From: an uncultured Muribaculaceae bacterium
GTDB lineage: Bacteria > Bacteroidota > Bacteroidia > Bacteroidales > Muribaculaceae
Direction: 5' to 3'
Assembly: GCA_910576775.1 (NCBI GenBank)
Contig: CAJTJV010000025.1
Span: 1 to 42,863, forward strand
Length of the DNA: 42,863 bases
A program made the translations under genes and the position numbers. The notes beneath the pieces were generated by a model, which was not told where the DNA came from, did no database searches, and saw only the letters and a program-made list of their open reading frames with translations. Of this stretch, positions 1 through 6,842 are shown one piece after another; the first letter of the stretch is position 1; each line of letters opens with the position of its first letter.

Positions 1-465
1 TCCCGTGACAAATCACAGCCGCCACTCACATATTCCAACGGCGAGACCATGCGTCAGATATTGGCGCGGAGCAAACATACACTGATGATGTCGCGGAACA
101 AATGGACTGACATACAGTGTCATCGCGTGAACATCCTGTTCAAATACCATCCGATTCTTAAGAAAGCCTACGCTCTTGCAATGGAGCTACGGGCTATCTT
201 CAACAAGAAACTCAAACCGACAAAAGCGCTCAAACAACTGAACCGGTGGTATGAGAAAGTAAATGCACTTGGGAACAACAATTTCCACTCCGTAATCAAG
301 ACATTCAAGAATCATGCACCAACGATAATCAACTACTTCCGGCGCCGGGCAACCAACGCCTCCGCCGAGGCGTTCAACTCCAAGGTCAAGATATTCCGGT
401 CGCAGATGAGAGGCGTGCGTGACCGTGATTTCTTCATCTTCCGACTCGTCAAACTCTATGCCTGA
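1..465 (+). CDS. Transposase C-terminal part, ISL3-like (ISAon1 type), 5' truncated by window edge
   Basis: The frame is open from base 1 and continues through the first ATG at 49, so what is visible is the last 154 codons of a longer transposase, not a complete small gene. The tail has the features of the DDE_Tnp_ISL3 catalytic domain of Bacteroidetes elements: a basic segment rich in Lys and Arg, the stretch NASAEAFNSKVK that carries the final acidic residue of the DDE triad (the Glu of SAEAFN), and the terminal RGVRDRDFFIFRLVKLYA. The earlier catalytic Asp residues would lie upstream of the window. It would catalyse cut-and-paste transposition of its own element. The subfamily name is from memory of related sequences; membership of the ISL3 superfamily is the safer claim. 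Confidence 0.85.
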   Translation, partial: SRDKSQPPLTYSNGETMRQILARSKHTLMMSRNKWTDIQCHRVNILFKYHPILKKAYALAMELRAIFNKKLKPTKALKQLNRWYEKVNALGNNNFHSVIKTFKNHAPTIINYFRRRATNASAEAFNSKVKIFRSQMRGVRDRDFFIFRLVKLYA

Positions 466-521
466 TTTTTAACACTTGGACCTATCTGTTTTTAGCATAT
501 GCACCGGGTTTTCGGCTTGAG
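1..521 (+). mobile_element. Right end of an ISL3/ISAon1-type insertion sequence (left part outside window)
   Basis: The window opens inside a transposase reading frame that ends at 465. About 55 bp of non-coding sequence follow before the reading frame of a neighbouring porin gene, on the other strand, becomes native-looking at about 522. I infer that the element's right terminus lies near 519-524. The inverted repeat cannot be confirmed because the left end is not in the window. Read inwards from the presumed end, the terminal sequence begins CTCAAGCCGAAAACCCGG. Confidence 0.55.
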
Positions 522-1178
522 CCGGACAAGTACCGATGTTGGTGTAATCTTATTGTTTGGCCCTTGCGCATCAACCGTTGGAGGTACTGCGGCCGGGTCG
601 GAAAAAGTCGACGACACATATCCTATAGTAAAATCATTTATTATGGCATATGCTTTTTTAAGGTGTAAATCCCTGGAATTATAACCATTGAAATTCGCTT
701 CTATATATAACTGATATTCTCCAAGAGTTTTGTTTCGTCCGAGAACACGAAAGAATAGACACGTACCGGCCGGAGTTGTGTCGAAATTTCTCATTGCTGT
801 GGGCGACGGCTTCATGGGAATCAGTATCGGAGCAAAGCCGGAAGCCGGTATCGCGCCATCCCAATCATAATAAGCGCGCATCCTTACGGCACCTCCCATA
901 CCCATTGCGAGGTTTGCATCCTTACTCAGAAAAAGAAAGTACGGTGCTCCCGGGTCTTGAAAATGCCTGAACTGATCGTAATAGAAAGCGGAGATAACAC
1001 GACGCACCGAATCAACATAATGCAGAGTGCGATCATCTGTCGGTTTTCCATCTATGTATACAACCTTGTTTGATTTCAAAGTCGAATCAATCTGAACGTC
1101 TACAAACGGACGATTGTCGGCAAATGCACAAATGGCAGCCGAAACCGACAAAAATAGAAACGATAATCTGGTAAGCAT
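492..1178 (-). pseudogene. DcaP-like outer-membrane porin, truncated after its N-terminal region by the adjacent IS
   Basis: The 228-residue frame begins with a signal peptide (about residues 1-20). It then follows the N-terminal pattern of Bacteroidales DcaP-type trimeric porins: an YVDSVRR...FYYDQFRHFQDPGAPYF segment, the barrel start around residues 90-125, and the TFSDPAAVPPTVDAQGPN stretch near 192-208. Full-length relatives are much longer and continue through the rest of the beta-barrel. Here the native-looking sequence stops at about Arg219 (522-524). It is followed by nine unrelated residues and a stop codon that appear to come from the end of the insertion sequence. A functional barrel is therefore not expected. 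The role of the intact family, passive uptake of small anionic solutes across the outer membrane, is family knowledge. The porin assignment rests on pattern memory and the truncation on the abrupt change beside the transposase. Confidence 0.7.
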
Positions 1179-1227
1179 AGTGATGAATATTAATCGTATT
1201 TATAACATCATCCGCCTCTCCATGGTT

Positions 1228-1265
1228 CATATAAATAACAACGCCGGTGGGTTTTCCCATCGGCG
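1228..1265 (-). terminator. Intrinsic terminator downstream of the Hc1-like gene
   Basis: On the minus strand a 10-bp stem (CGCCGATGGG with CCCACCGGCG, one A-C mismatch) closes a four-base loop AAAA. A T-rich tract, TTGTTATTTAT, follows. It sits 29 bp past the stop codon of the small gene at 1294-1470. Confidence 0.75.
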
Positions 1266-1293
1266 CTGTCTGTAAGATAATAATGTAGTCTTA

Positions 1294-1470
1294 TTAGTTC
1301 TTCGCAGCTTCAAGAGAAACTTTACGGAACTCTTTCATCAGCTTTTCGAGCTCGAGAGATGCTTTGCGTGCACGTGTGCCGGCTGCTTTGTTGCCTTTTT
1401 CGCACTGAAGGGCGGCATCAGCGCTGAATGCTGCATATGCCTCGGCTACTTTCTTGATTAACGCTTCCAT
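1294..1470 (-). CDS. Histone H1-like (Hc1 family) nucleoid protein, 58 aa
   Basis: This short gene encodes MEALIKKVAEAYAAF followed by a Lys/Ala/Arg-rich body and ends VSLEAAKN. The pattern DAALQ.EKGNKAAG.RARKASLELEKL.KEFRKVS is the typical core of Bacteroidetes Hc1 proteins, small basic DNA-binding proteins related to the chlamydial histone-like protein. It probably binds and compacts DNA in the nucleoid. The length is normal for the family. A strong hairpin terminator lies just downstream at 1228-1265. The 58-bp gap to queC carries no clear promoter that I could see, so it may be transcribed from its own weak promoter or by read-through from queF-queC. Confidence 0.85.
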   Translation of the reverse strand: MEALIKKVAEAYAAFSADAALQCEKGNKAAGTRARKASLELEKLMKEFRKVSLEAAKN

Positions 1471-1528
1471 GGATTTACGTTTTTTGAAATGGATAAATAT
1501 TTAATTGATTAACACTGAATCGGTGGAA

Positions 1529-2194
1529 TTACTCCTCATACTCTGTTGCATCCGTTATTCCGGCAGCGGCAAGAGCCTGACGGCGCTCTATACATGTGCC
1601 ACAACGTCCACAATGCTTTTCGCCGCCGCGGTAACAACTGTACGTAGTTGTATAATCAACTCCGAGACGCTTGCCTCTCAATGCAATATCGGCCTTCGAC
1701 AGAAGAGTATATGGCGCTTTGACAACAATACCTTCATAGGTACCTTCCTGTATCGCCTTCGACATCGCACTGATAAAACTCTCCCTACAGTCCGGATACA
1801 GCGCATGGTCTCCTGAGTGATTTGCAATCATAACTGTATCGAGACCATGACTCTCGGCAAGACCGGCCGCAGCCGACAGCATTATGCCGTTGCGGAAAGG
1901 CACCACAGTCGATTTCATATTATCGAAATCGTATTCGCCCTCCGGAATTGCGTCTGCACCTTCCAACAATGAGCTGTGAAAGTAGCGCCCTATAAAAGAA
2001 AGATCTATTTCTATCAGTTCAATTTCCAAATCACGACAATGCTTACGGGCACATTCGAGCTCTCGGGCATTATGATTCGAACCATAGCTGAAATTTACAG
2101 CAAGTTCAATCTCTTGGGCATATTCGTGGAGCATGGTTACAGAGTCCATACCTCCGGAAAGCACCATCAAAGAATGTTTCTTTATTGTACTCAT
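1529..2194 (-). CDS. queC: 7-cyano-7-deazaguanine (preQ0) synthase QueC
   Basis: QueC converts 7-carboxy-7-deazaguanine to preQ0 using ammonia and ATP, a step in queuosine tRNA modification. The 221-residue protein has the PP-loop ATP-binding motif SGGMDS at residues 13-18. The C-terminal zinc site is formed by Cys187, Cys195, Cys198 and Cys201 (CYRGGEKHCGRCGTC). Length and motifs are complete. The start codon lies five bases downstream of the queF stop, so the two genes are almost certainly cotranscribed and act in consecutive steps (preQ0 synthesis, then its reduction to preQ1). queD and queE are not in the window. Confidence 0.96.
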   Translation of the reverse strand: MSTIKKHSLMVLSGGMDSVTMLHEYAQEIELAVNFSYGSNHNARELECARKHCRDLEIELIEIDLSFIGRYFHSSLLEGADAIPEGEYDFDNMKSTVVPFRNGIMLSAAAGLAESHGLDTVMIANHSGDHALYPDCRESFISAMSKAIQEGTYEGIVVKAPYTLLSKADIALRGKRLGVDYTTTYSCYRGGEKHCGRCGTCIERRQALAAAGITDATEYEE

Positions 2195-2199
2195 CTATA

Positions 2200-2673
2200 T
2201 TAGAGTTTATCCGGGAAAGACGCTGAAAGACGGAATTTCACCAAATCCTGATGTTCGGCATCCCCATAGTTGGCAAACGGAATGATTGATATACCACCAC
2301 GGGGCATGAAAATTCCTTTGACTTCAAGATACCTCGGCCTCATAAGTTTTACCAAATCATTCTTTATTATATTGACACAATCTTCATGAAAATCCCCGTG
2401 GTTTCTGAAGCTGAAAAGATATAATTTCAGACTTTTGCTCTCCACCATCAATCTATCTGGTATATAATTGATTATAATATGTCCAAAGTCCGGCTGCCCG
2501 GTTTTTGGACATAAAGAGGTAAATTCTGGACAATCGAATGTCACAAGATAATCTTGTCCAATATGCTTATTCTCAAAGGTTTCAAGCATCTCAGGCGCAT
2601 AGTCCGTAGCATATTTTACTCCGGCTGCTCCAAGAAGGGTACACGTTGTCAATTCTTCAGTTGATCGAGACAT
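2200..2673 (-). CDS. queF: NADPH-dependent preQ0 reductase QueF
   Basis: QueF reduces the nitrile of preQ0 to the aminomethyl group of preQ1. From the chosen start the protein is 157 residues of the short, B. subtilis-like type. The catalytic Cys55 (in FTSLCPKTGQPDFG) and Asp62 fall on the positions familiar from B. subtilis QueF, and the family's substrate/NADPH-binding stretch ESKSLKLY follows. An upstream in-frame ATG at 2727 would add 18 residues, but the numbering match favours the ATG at 2673. It is the first gene of a queF-queC pair, with a good promoter at 2757-2787 that leaves a leader of about 75 nt. Confidence 0.95.
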   Translation of the reverse strand: MSRSTEELTTCTLLGAAGVKYATDYAPEMLETFENKHIGQDYLVTFDCPEFTSLCPKTGQPDFGHIIINYIPDRLMVESKSLKLYLFSFRNHGDFHEDCVNIIKNDLVKLMRPRYLEVKGIFMPRGGISIIPFANYGDAEHQDLVKFRLSASFPDKL

Positions 2674-2756
2674 ATATTGAATATTGAACGGTTTTAGATG
2701 TTGTTTACAGATGACTGCGTATAACAATTAGCTAAGCATAAGCGACATTACTTTTG

Positions 2757-2787
2757 CAAATATACAAGTAAATGTTTGTTTTGCAAA
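2757..2787 (-). promoter_or_regulatory. Bacteroidetes-type promoter for queF-queC
   Basis: On the minus strand TTTG (2784-2787) and TATATTTG (2757-2764) are separated by 19 bp, matching the -33 TTTG / -7 TAnnTTTG consensus. The predicted transcription start is near 2750. I looked for a preQ1 riboswitch in the leader and saw no convincing one. Confidence 0.75.
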
Positions 2788-2873
2788 AAATATTTCGCAA
2801 ACTGTAATTTTTTTTGTGGATAATGCCAATTCTATCGGATCTCAGCAACCAAAATTGCAATAATACAAATATT

Positions 2874-3791
2874 TCAGTTGACTTTCATGGCTCCTCGAAT
2901 TTCCTCTACATTCGTAACTCCATGACGGAGACAATAATCTTCTATTCCGTCAATTACTTTTATTGTAGTTGTCGGATCTACAAAATTACCGGTACCGATC
3001 TGGATTGCCGAGGCTCCGGCAAGAATGAATTCAATAGCATCGGAAGCATTCATTATACCACCAAGACCAACAACTGGAATACCAACCTTAGATGCAACCT
3101 GCCATACCATCCGAACTGCTACAGGTTTCACTGCCGGGCCGGAAAGTCCTCCTGTTATAGTCGACAATTTCGGGCGCATTGTCTCTATATCTATAGCCAT
3201 TCCCATCAATGTATTTATCAGCGAAAGGCTGTCTGCACCGGCAGCTTCGGCGGCTAACGCTATATCTACGATAGAGGTGACATTTGGTGATAGCTTAACC
3301 ATAAGATGTCCCGGCCATACTTTTCTCACTTCGTTTACAACAGAAGACGCACCTTCGCAGGTAGTGCCAAATGCCATACCACCATGTTTGACATTGGGAC
3401 ATGATATGTTCAGCTCAATAGCCTCTATATCGGTTTCATCAGCAATACGCTCTGCAACTTTGACATAATCTTCAAGCCTGGCTCCGGAAACATTGACAAT
3501 TACAGTTGACTTGCAGTCTTTCAGTCCGGGATATATATCGTTGATAAAATGACCTACACCACCATTCTGAAGGCCTACACAATTGAGCATTCCCGATGGA
3601 GTTTCTGCCATTCGGGGATATGGATTACCCTGACGCGGCTCAAGCGTCGTTCCTTTGACAACAAATGCGCCAAGCTTATCAATATCAATAAAATCCGAAT
3701 ATTCATGACCGAATCCGAAAGTTCCGGAAGCAGCCATTACAGGGTTCTTGAGTGTAAGACTCCCTAAATGTGTAGTAAGATTTACATCCAT
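2874..3791 (-). CDS. pyrD: Dihydroorotate dehydrogenase B, catalytic subunit
   Basis: This is the FMN-containing catalytic subunit of class 1B dihydroorotate dehydrogenase, which oxidises dihydroorotate to orotate in pyrimidine synthesis and passes electrons to PyrK and then NAD+. The 305-residue TIM-barrel protein shows the N-terminal LKNPVMAASGTFGFG, the active-site NISCPNVKHGG with catalytic base Cys131 (Cys marks the class 1B type), and the FMN phosphate-binding GGIMNASDAIEFILAGASAIQIGT near the end. The first 10 bases overlap the end of pyrK, as expected for translational coupling of subunits. Confidence 0.97.
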   Translation of the reverse strand: MDVNLTTHLGSLTLKNPVMAASGTFGFGHEYSDFIDIDKLGAFVVKGTTLEPRQGNPYPRMAETPSGMLNCVGLQNGGVGHFINDIYPGLKDCKSTVIVNVSGARLEDYVKVAERIADETDIEAIELNISCPNVKHGGMAFGTTCEGASSVVNEVRKVWPGHLMVKLSPNVTSIVDIALAAEAAGADSLSLINTLMGMAIDIETMRPKLSTITGGLSGPAVKPVAVRMVWQVASKVGIPVVGLGGIMNASDAIEFILAGASAIQIGTGNFVDPTTTIKVIDGIEDYCLRHGVTNVEEIRGAMKVN

Positions 3792-4540
3792 TTTAGTTTT
3801 TTCGTATTAAATACCGGACCATTTTTGCAAACACATACATTTCCATCTGTCGTATCCTCAACACAACACAAACAAGCACCGATACCACACGCCATATGGT
3901 TCTCAAGCGAAACCTCAGTGTCTATATCAAGATCAGCTGTAAGTTTCGCACATGCTCTCATCATTGGCTTTGGGCCACATACCTGAACAAAATCATGCGT
4001 TGCACTAAATACAGGATGAGCCGTAACAAGTCCGTGGAAACCGGCAGAACCATCGTCTGTGCATACATGAAGGGGCGCTATCGCCTCGAACATCGCACAT
4101 ATTTCTTTGTCAGGAGCAGTCCTCGAGCCATAAATGGTTTCAACGTCTACATTATTTTCTTTTAATTTTCTCGCAAGATAATATAATGGAGCGATACCGA
4201 CACCTCCACCAACAAGCAAGACCTTAGAGCCTGAATTGAATCCAAGGGAGAAGCCATGCCCGAGAGGCCCGACAATTCCAAGTTTCTCGCCCGGCTTATA
4301 GTTGCAGAGTTCCTTTGTCGCGACTCCTATGGGACTCACAAGCAATTCCAACTCATTTTCGGTACGGTTAAAAATTGAAATAGGGCGGTTCAGAAGCACC
4401 GGAGCCTTGTCTACCTTTATTTCGACAAACTGCCCAGGTAGCATCTCAGGCATGCAGTCATGGCCCAATATAAGATGTAACAGCCCGGATGGATACTGGC
4501 GCACCGATTTCACAACTGCATAAAAATTATATTTTTTCAT
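3782..4540 (-). CDS. pyrK: Dihydroorotate dehydrogenase B, electron-transfer subunit
   Basis: PyrK carries FAD and a [2Fe-2S] cluster and transfers electrons from PyrD to NAD+. The 252-residue protein has a ferredoxin-reductase-like FAD domain (RPISIFN near residues 52-58), an NAD-binding segment beginning GGGVGIAPLYYLA, and the cluster ligands Cys218, Cys223, Cys226 and Cys238. It overlaps pyrD by 10 bp. The ATG lies only eight bases after an intrinsic terminator hairpin that follows a tRNA-Met gene, and no promoter is visible between hairpin and start codon, so expression may depend on read-through (see findings). Confidence 0.96.
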   Translation of the reverse strand: MKKYNFYAVVKSVRQYPSGLLHLILGHDCMPEMLPGQFVEIKVDKAPVLLNRPISIFNRTENELELLVSPIGVATKELCNYKPGEKLGIVGPLGHGFSLGFNSGSKVLLVGGGVGIAPLYYLARKLKENNVDVETIYGSRTAPDKEICAMFEAIAPLHVCTDDGSAGFHGLVTAHPVFSATHDFVQVCGPKPMMRACAKLTADLDIDTEVSLENHMACGIGACLCCVEDTTDGNVCVCKNGPVFNTKKLKWM

Positions 4541-4548
4541 AATACGAA

Positions 4549-4576
4549 AAAGCCGGAGGCTGATGCTTCCGGCTTT
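4549..4576 (-). terminator. Intrinsic terminator between tRNA-Met and pyrK
   Basis: On the minus strand a 12-bp stem with one mismatched or wobble position (AAAGCCGGAAGC with GCCTCCGGCTTT) closes a four-base loop and runs into CTTTTTCG. It lies 24 bp past the tRNA 3' end and eight bases before the pyrK ATG. Confidence 0.85.
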
Positions 4577-4600
4577 GCTGATAATGATTGGTTTAAAATG

Positions 4601-4674
4601 TGGCGGGAACGAGAATTGAACTCGTGACCTCCGGGTTATGAATCCGACGCTCTAACCAACTGAGCTATCCCGCC
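4601..4674 (-). tRNA. tRNA-Met (CAT anticodon)
   Basis: On the minus strand the cloverleaf is complete: acceptor GGCGGGA with TCCCGCC plus discriminator A, D arm GCTC...GAGC, anticodon loop TTCATAA (CAT), and T arm ACGAG-TTCAATT-CTCGT. CCA is not encoded. The closing anticodon-stem pair is A31-C39, a mismatch. A CAT anticodon can also belong to tRNA-Ile2 or initiator tRNA. The paired 1-72 position and GG start argue against an initiator, and the overall sequence resembles elongator tRNA-Met. Confidence 0.93.
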
Positions 4675-4686
4675 GTTTTGCGAGTG

Positions 4687-4718
4687 CAAAGTTATGGCAA
4701 TATTTTCAATTCACCAAA
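4687..4718 (-). promoter_or_regulatory. Promoter of the tRNA-Met gene
   Basis: On the minus strand TTTG (4715-4718) and TAACTTTG (4687-4694) are separated by 20 bp, a full match to the Bacteroidetes consensus. The -7 box ends 12 bp upstream of the mature tRNA 5' end. This is the only clear promoter upstream of pyrK-pyrD. Confidence 0.8.
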
Positions 4719-4737
4719 TTTTTTCAACAAAAATTAC

Positions 4738-4745
4738 TATCTTTG
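4738..4745 (+). promoter_or_regulatory. -7 element of the GH97 gene promoter
   Basis: TATCTTTG matches the TAnnTTTG consensus and lies 20 bp before the chosen ATG at 4766. No clean TTTG is found at the -33 position (the sequence there is A/T-rich), so the promoter may be weak or activator-dependent. It is divergent from the tRNA-Met promoter. Confidence 0.6.
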
Positions 4746-4765
4746 CAGAAACACATTCAATCATT

Positions 4766-6766
4766 ATGAAACATACAAGCCTTATCCTAATCCTAAGTAC
4801 CTTGTGTCTAAGCGCTTCTGCAAAGACTCAAATTCTGTCCCTCAGTTCACCGGACGGAAAAGTCCTTACAGAGATTTCTGCCGGGGACTCACAGCTCTGC
4901 TACACAGTTGCCTATAACGGCAATACTCTAATGGCTCCCTCAACCATAGGTCTCGAACTCGCAGACGGAACAACTGTCGGCAAAAACTCAAAAATCACAT
5001 CGGTTAAACGCAAAAGTGTCGATAAATTCATTGCATCGCCTTTCTATCATTCAGATTCAATTACAGACAAATACAATCAGCTCTCTTTCAATCTCGGACA
5101 CGGTTGGGCTGTAGAATTCCGCGCTTACAACGACGGTATTGCATATCGTTTTGTCAACAGCAACAAGAAACCTCTCAAAATCAACAACGAGATTGTTGAA
5201 TTCTCATTCCCCAAAGGAGCTGTAGCCACCGTACCGTTTGTAAACACAAAAAAAATACAGAGTTTCGATACTCAGTTCTTCAACTCCTTTGAAAACACTT
5301 ATACTATCGACTCACTGAACAAACTCGACAGCCGCCGGCTCGCATTCCTTCCCCTGTCTGTTGAACCTGTCGGACAGAAAGCGAAAGTACTCTTTACAGA
5401 GTCTGCTCTGATTGATTATCCCGGCATGTATCTCAACGCTCAAGGAAACACCCTTAAAGGCGTATTTGCTCCTTATCCATCAGTAGAACAGCAAGGTGGG
5501 CACAACAACCTCCAGATGCTTGTGCCTGAACGCGAGAATTTCATCGCAGAAATAGCAGGTCCCCGAACCCTCCCATGGCGCATAACCGTAGTCGCTCCCG
5601 AAGATAAGGTACTTGCTGAAACAAACCTCACCTATCTTCTTGCAGACCCTCTCCGTCTTGACGATATAAGTTGGATCAAGCCTGGTAAAGTGGCATGGGA
5701 ATGGTGGAACGCCTTCAACCTCGATGGCGTTGATTTCAAGACCGGTGTAAACAACGAAACTTACAAGGCATATATCGATTTCGCTTCAGAAAACGGAATC
5801 GAATATATTATTCTCGACGAAGGTTGGGCGGTAAACAAAAAAGCAGATCTTTTTCAGGTTGTTCCTGAAATCAACCTTACAGAACTTGTAGAATACGGCA
5901 ACAAGAAAAATGTAGGACTTATCCTTTGGGCCGGTTTCCAGGCTTTCGCACGCGATATGGAGAAGGTGTGCAAACACTATTCCGAAATGGGAATCAAAGG
6001 CTTCAAAATTGATTTTCTCGACCGCGACGATCAGAAAATGACTAAATTCCGCGCAGACGCCGCCGAGATGTGTGCAAAATATGGTCTTGTTCTCGATATC
6101 CACGGCACATTCAAAGCGGCCGGCATCAACCGTACCTACCCAAATATTCTAAACGTTGAAGGTGTTCACGGCCTTGAAAACCTGAAATGGTCTCCGGAGA
6201 CTGTCGATCAGGTCGAATACGACGTACAGATTCCCTTTATCCGTCAGGTTGCCGGGCCTATGGACTACACTCAGGGCGCTATGCTCAACGCAGCCAAAGG
6301 CAATTATCGCCCGATCAACAGTGAACCGATGAGTCAGGGTACACGCTGCCGACAGCTGGCACTTTATATGATTCTTGAATCCCCGCTCAACATGCTATGC
6401 GATTCGCCATCCAACTATCGCCGCGAAGCTGAATCAACCAAATTTATAGCTGAAGTCCCGACTGTATGGGACGAGACAGTTGTCCTTGACGGTACTATTG
6501 GCGATTACATAATCACAGCCCGTCGCAGCGGCGATACATGGTATGTCGGAGGTATTACCGACTGGACAGCCCGTGATCTTGTGGTACCACTCGATTTTCT
6601 TAGCCCAGGCAAGAAATATGAGGCTGAAATATTCGAAGATGGCACCAACGCGCATCGAAAAGGACGTGATTACAGAATCCGCCATAAGAATGTAGAAATC
6701 GGCGATGCAATGAACATGCACCTTGCTCCCGGTGGTGGTTTCGCAATAAAGATTAAACCCGAATAA
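4766..6766 (+). CDS. Glycoside hydrolase family 97, probable retaining alpha-glycosidase (alpha-galactosidase type)
   Basis: The 666-residue protein starts with a signal peptide (residues 1-19, cleavage after SASA) and is expected in the periplasm. The start at 4766 is preferred over an in-frame ATG at 4694 because it begins the signal peptide directly and lies downstream of the -7 element. It has the N-terminal GH97 beta-sandwich, the (beta/alpha)8 catalytic domain with AWEWWNAFN (310-317), YIILDEGW (347-354), GFKIDFLDRDDQ (412-423), RTYPN and GPMDY (497-501), and a C-terminal all-beta domain. GH97 contains inverting alpha-glucosidases such as SusB and retaining alpha-galactosidases. Asp416 and Glu471 lie about where the retaining branch carries its nucleophile and acid/base, which suggests a retaining alpha-galactosidase. 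No SusC/SusD genes are adjacent, so it stands outside a polysaccharide utilisation locus. Confidence 0.92.
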   Translation: MKHTSLILILSTLCLSASAKTQILSLSSPDGKVLTEISAGDSQLCYTVAYNGNTLMAPSTIGLELADGTTVGKNSKITSVKRKSVDKFIASPFYHSDSITDKYNQLSFNLGHGWAVEFRAYNDGIAYRFVNSNKKPLKINNEIVEFSFPKGAVATVPFVNTKKIQSFDTQFFNSFENTYTIDSLNKLDSRRLAFLPLSVEPVGQKAKVLFTESALIDYPGMYLNAQGNTLKGVFAPYPSVEQQGGHNNLQMLVPERENFIAEIAGPRTLPWRITVVAPEDKVLAETNLTYLLADPLRLDDISWIKPGKVAWEWWNAFNLDGVDFKTGVNNETYKAYIDFASENGIEYIILDEGWAVNKKADLFQVVPEINLTELVEYGNKKNVGLILWAGFQAFARDMEKVCKHYSEMGIKGFKIDFLDRDDQKMTKFRADAAEMCAKYGLVLDIHGTFKAAGINRTYPNILNVEGVHGLENLKWSPETVDQVEYDVQIPFIRQVAGPMDYTQGAMLNAAKGNYRPINSEPMSQGTRCRQLALYMILESPLNMLCDSPSNYRREAESTKFIAEVPTVWDETVVLDGTIGDYIITARRSGDTWYVGGITDWTARDLVVPLDFLSPGKKYEAEIFEDGTNAHRKGRDYRIRHKNVEIGDAMNMHLAPGGGFAIKIKPE

Positions 6767-6780
6767 GAATTATCATAATG

Positions 6781-6820
6781 CAAAACGAGTCCGCAACCAT
6801 TGAACTGCGGGCTCGTTTTG
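6781..6820. terminator. Bidirectional intrinsic terminator between GH97 and M16 peptidase genes
   Basis: CAAAACGAG.CCGCA at 6781-6795 pairs with TGCGGGCTCGTTTTG at 6806-6820. A-rich and T-rich flanks make it usable from both converging genes. Confidence 0.85.
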
Positions 6821-6842
6821 TATAATGATATTTTAAATGATC

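Noticed and set aside
49..465. A complete 138-residue gene starting at the ATG at 49
   Set aside because: The frame is open to base 1 and the sequence is the tail of a much longer transposase, so it is reported as a 5'-truncated CDS.
2674..2756. preQ1 riboswitch in the queF leader
   Set aside because: I looked for the short C-rich loop and A-rich tail of class I preQ1 aptamers and saw no convincing match; a covariance search would be decisive.
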